DNA of 9,044 bases. Origin: an uncultured bacterium. GTDB taxonomy: Bacteria > Patescibacteriota > Gracilibacteria > UBA4473. The notes beneath the pieces are model-generated. The model saw only the letters and a program-made list of their open reading frames with translations. It was not told the DNA's origin and searched no databases. The stretch lies in assembly GCA_947311285.1 (NCBI GenBank), contig CAMZKS010000026.1:1-9044 (forward strand). The letters are read 5' to 3'. Below, piece after piece: positions 7,801 to 9,044 of this stretch; the first letter of the stretch is position 1; every line of letters starts with the position of its first letter. The translations under genes were made by a program, and so were the position numbers.

Positions 7801-8977
7801 TATTCGTTTGATCCCCATCTCTGCGTGCGATGTCTAACTGATCCAGTAACGTAGATTTTTCATTTCTTAAGCCGGCTTGCTGCGCAATAATTTGCGTTTG
7901 GAGCGCGATTGCCTTTTCATTCGACGCTGCGATTTGCGCATTCACCGTTTCTAAACGATGACTCAAGCGGGCCGCGTTAGCTGTATCACCGGATACTTTA
8001 GCCGTTTCAAGTCTCGCTTTCAAAGTATCTTTTTCTGTTTTTAAAGTAATTCGTTCTTCTGAAACCAATTTTTTAAGCGCTTCATTTTTAATTTCCGCTG
8101 TCTCAATCAATGTTTGTAGCTCGTTTGCTGTAGTTTCATTAATACCTGCCTGAATCTCTTCTAAAATTTCTGTTTGTGTTTTAATTTTCTCAATTTCAAG
8201 CGCTTGATCTTCTTTTAACTTAGCTCCAAGCTCTGTGATCGTCATTCCATTATAAGACGCTGCCTCAATTTCATTTAAAGATAAATCAATTGAACGACTT
8301 ATTTCTTCAAGTCTTTTAATAGCTGTAAAATCACTTGCCGTACGAGCCTCTCCAATTAAATCTGCAATATCATTATTTAAAGTCTGAAGTTGCGCCTCTT
8401 GTGCGGGAGTGATCGCGTCACCATTCGCTGCAATCGTGTTTAAAATTCTTTGTTGCTCTGCCTGTAAATTAACTAAACGATCTTCCGCCGTTTCGTAATA
8501 AATTTCATTAGGCCCTATCTCAACCGTTACTTTAACTTCCGCTGTTACGGTCTCTTTTCCATCAGAAACAGCCACTTTAACCGTATAATCACCTGGAAGA
8601 TTATAAATAATTCCGGCATTTTGCGTAAATGATTTTGCCCCATTTCCGAAATCCCACTCATACGTTAGGTCATCTTTATCCGCATCAACCGCTTTTAAAT
8701 AAAAGCGAAACATCGAATTCATTGGTGCCGTTGTTCCGGGCAAAACACCATAAAGGTCAATTTCTGGGACAGTATTTTTAACCTCAATCACTTCTGGTTC
8801 GGTAATCGTAATATCTAAGGACTTTGTACTGATAGCAAGGCCATCAGAAACTTTCAAAGTTATCGTGTACGTTCCTGCTTTGCTAAATTTCGCTTGAAAC
8901 TCTGAATTATTAAACCGACGCCCATCTGAAAAAACCCATTCATAACGCATTACGTCACCATCGGCATCTGTTGTCTT
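4841..8977 (-). CDS. Giant PKD / helical-repeat surface protein, N-terminus missing (at least 1369 aa)
   Basis: Structural protein made almost entirely of PKD domains and alpha-helix. Counting from the Met codon at 8950, residues 1-57 are most of a PKD domain (YEWVFSDG, then AGTYTITLKVSDG), and 60-145 are a second (DLTYEWDFGNG, PGDYTVKVAVSDG). Residues about 150-1285 are predicted helical, rich in E, K, A, L and Q, including an exact 58-residue repeat array at 303-650. Residues about 1290-1369 are a third PKD domain (FEWDLGDGEK, PGFYRVVLTMFDG) and the protein ends there with TAA. It has no cysteine. The Met at 8950 is not the true start: upstream codons still encode PKD residues (KTTDADGDV before MRYEW) up to about 8977, then a TGA at 8981-8983 closes the frame at a sequence join. 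The real gene should continue with the first half of that PKD domain and, presumably, a signal peptide. It is the first gene of the visible unit. A spacer, filament or adhesin role is inferred; the helices could alternatively self-associate into a bundle. Confidence 0.88.
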   Translation of the reverse strand, partial: KTTDADGDVMRYEWVFSDGRRFNNSEFQAKFSKAGTYTITLKVSDGLAISTKSLDITITEPEVIEVKNTVPEIDLYGVLPGTTAPMNSMFRFYLKAVDADKDDLTYEWDFGNGAKSFTQNAGIIYNLPGDYTVKVAVSDGKETVTAEVKVTVEIGPNEIYYETAEDRLVNLQAEQQRILNTIAANGDAITPAQEAQLQTLNNDIADLIGEARTASDFTAIKRLEEISRSIDLSLNEIEAASYNGMTITELGAKLKEDQALEIEKIKTQTEILEEIQAGINETTANELQTLIETAEIKNEALKKLVSEERITLKTEKDTLKARLETAKVSGDTANAARLSHRLETVNAQIAASNEKAIALQTQIIAQQAGLRNEKSTLLDQLDIARRDGDQTNIARLQGRIDVVNAEIAAAEGQAVSVQADIADARAELAQEKETLTQTLKEARLTDNMANVAQAQARLETINAEIAAASTATLALQENVIASRESLQAEKAALLEELVSARSKGDKENEIRLEERLKAVHSQIETAALSTKILNKEIVLSKTELEAEKASLLIEVEATRKSGNQSDLARAQARLKEVETQINAANNASLALQENIEAERLKLIEQKALLFTQYTEAKERGDLESLEGIREQLVATEKMLAALSSKSSADYYAEQRMKYEARKTSIDLIISEFKKAEQSGKSLEEFTEILQVQANTANPNSDAFKSATAALAQQKRIQRSEFLSEQLLGLEEALKTPRTLPPLGISRQSNETLGERLNRVESEAEKASLAAVKRQAAAAKFAEAKQIEQLNLLKRLQSEFDSEQDDARKIIAAARVRAVEKEIAALERIKNPGDVLTAADIKAKVETLKADLETTNNTVITEQKAFIATRLAELQVEIDLAADPRTKTRLESEKRRLESNLSETELLTDYEAQLKVTQKTLNERLATDLNTTAELLVQTQLNSVEGKLRNLEALASTEAEIQVLEKTNGSDRDGQAAQFLQAEKDALELELREVKVKMSRTSDVIEIKALAQREEEILVQLKAFPENKLKTATINDLRVVKAIDYLEHYREVESRGLNIGVVDEKPEKLALIESQIKLLKKLNNFGYTPQTTLATVLVDLQRRENELLVIFRDSTGTAAEALKNRLLVIGEAVDQLEGLADYQIFKTETVYRATQKLEAAIDITAKTFIEATTETEKVIAMKTLNEMRVSQRWLNRFYNDDKRDTTIGELEQKLKTLIEKNGDTKAVADLVALQSLKVNLNAAIAAQIKTDFDSFKLNLQKQVKQVNNEDEKIALENRIKSLKYESFADQATLEKAGMFQSLLADFTIKANSNLFLYADIPLTEYEEPLLFEWDLGDGEKRFGQNVVHEYFEPGFYRVVLTMFDGVTSEQDLFTINVIE
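7001..8044 (-). repeat. Six tandem 58-residue (174-base) helical repeats within the giant PKD protein
   Basis: Residues 303-650, counted from the Met at 8950, divide into six units of exactly 58 residues: 303-360, 361-418, 419-476, 477-534, 535-592 and 593-650. Each begins L-x-x-E/Q-K and then shows the pattern L-x-x-A-x-x-x-G-D/N-x-x-N, A-R-L-x-x-R-L, V-N-A-x-I-A-A and L-Q-x-x-I. Turn sequences in order are VSGDTAN, RDGDQTN, LTDNMAN, SKGDKEN, KSGNQSD and ERGDLES. Units 1 and 2 match at roughly 24 of 58 positions by hand count. Unit 6 loses the pattern in its second half, and residues about 280-302 look like the second half of a degenerate unit 0. Helix breakers occur mainly at the G-D turn, so each unit probably forms one long helix plus a turn, packed up and down against its neighbours. 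Confidence 0.85.
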
Positions 8978-8983
8978 ACATCA
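8972..8983. other. Sequence join between the PKD gene and an HdrA-like fragment
   Basis: To the left, the minus strand encodes an uninterrupted PKD domain back to about codon 8975-8977 (K-T-T-D-A-D-G-D-V), where about half of the domain should still be missing; the next codons give Cys and then TGA (8981-8983). To the right, the plus strand from 8977 reads as a different, oppositely oriented protein, whose own frame is closed upstream by TAA at 8911-8913. Two unrelated coding sequences thus meet head to head inside both domains, with no intergenic DNA. This fits a chimeric contig end, or a real breakpoint. Confidence 0.65.
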
Positions 8984-9044
8984 GAGAGCGTTACCCAGAG
9001 GCTAAAATTTACGTATTTTATATTGATCTTCGTACTCCCGGAAA
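8977..9044 (+). CDS. Partial HdrA-like protein (heterodisulfide reductase subunit A family), fragment at window edge
   Basis: The plus-strand frame starting at 8977 is open to the window edge and encodes about 22 residues, including YPEAKIYVFYIDLRTPG. The succession R-x-x-Y/P-x-A-x-(hydrophobic)-FYID-x-RTPG is what I recall from the FAD-binding part of HdrA and related CoB-CoM heterodisulfide reductase-like iron-sulfur flavoproteins, where it is followed by K-x-x-E-x-F. Both ends are absent: the left end is cut by the join at about 8977 and the right end by the window. HdrA takes part in electron bifurcation or transfer in anaerobes and has no link to the surface genes. The fragment is very short, so the family call rests on one motif. 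Confidence 0.5.

Noticed and set aside
7001..8044. Recent tandem DNA duplication or phase-variable repeat
   Set aside because: The 174-base units have diverged strongly at the DNA level, with no long identical stretches, so slippage or recombination between them is unlikely to be frequent.
8948..8950. ATG at 8950 as the true start of the giant PKD gene
   Set aside because: It lies inside a PKD domain (between DADGDV and RYEWVFSDG), gives no signal peptide, and the codons before it still encode PKD residues.
8981..8983. In-frame TGA just upstream of the giant PKD gene as a recoded glycine codon (code 25)
   Set aside because: No other in-frame TGA occurs in about 2,960 codons, and the opposite strand becomes an unrelated coding sequence at exactly this point, so a join explains the stop better than recoding.

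Overview
The window carries three long genes in a row on the minus strand, read from high to low coordinates, that look like one transcription unit for a cell-surface structure. The order of transcription is: (1) a giant PKD / helical-repeat protein whose N-terminus is cut off (about 8977 to 4841); (2) a membrane-anchored protein with a proline-rich cytoplasmic tail, three membrane helices and about six PKD domains (4826 to 2514); (3) a secreted VIT-vWA protein ending in three S-layer-homology (SLH) domains (2475 to 25). The spacers are only 14 and 38 bases, hold no convincing promoter or terminator, and the three products share an extracytoplasmic, protein-protein interaction character. No enzyme, RNA gene, CRISPR array, insertion sequence or origin is visible in the unit.

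The most distinctive part is inside the first gene. Codons 303-650 (counted from the Met codon at 8950) form six consecutive 58-residue helical repeats with no insertion or deletion, each with a G-D/N turn at the same place. A longer, less regular helical region follows, then a C-terminal PKD domain. With PKD domains at both ends this looks like an extended spacer or filament. I infer that it could be linked to the membrane protein (stalk) and to the SLH-vWA protein (cell-wall or S-layer-attached adhesin), but the sequence does not prove that the three proteins touch each other.

At the right edge the sequence changes identity. Around 8975-8983 the PKD reading frame breaks off mid-domain at a TGA, and from 8977 to the end the opposite strand reads as a piece of an HdrA-like (heterodisulfide reductase subunit A) protein. 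This is either a chimeric assembly join or a real rearrangement. The last ~70 bases should not be used to infer the neighbourhood of the surface genes.

Organism: the DNA is AT-leaning, the stop codons used are TAA, TAA and TAG, and no TGA occurs within about 2,960 codons, so TGA is not being used as a sense codon. SLH anchoring together with PKD-rich proteins fits an uncultivated bacterium with an S-layer or SLH-binding wall polymer. A Patescibacteria/CPR-type lineage using the standard code (for example Peregrinibacteria-like) is a guess from the style of the proteins, not something the window proves. Gaps between genes are all under 40 bases, so there is no long non-coding stretch to describe.
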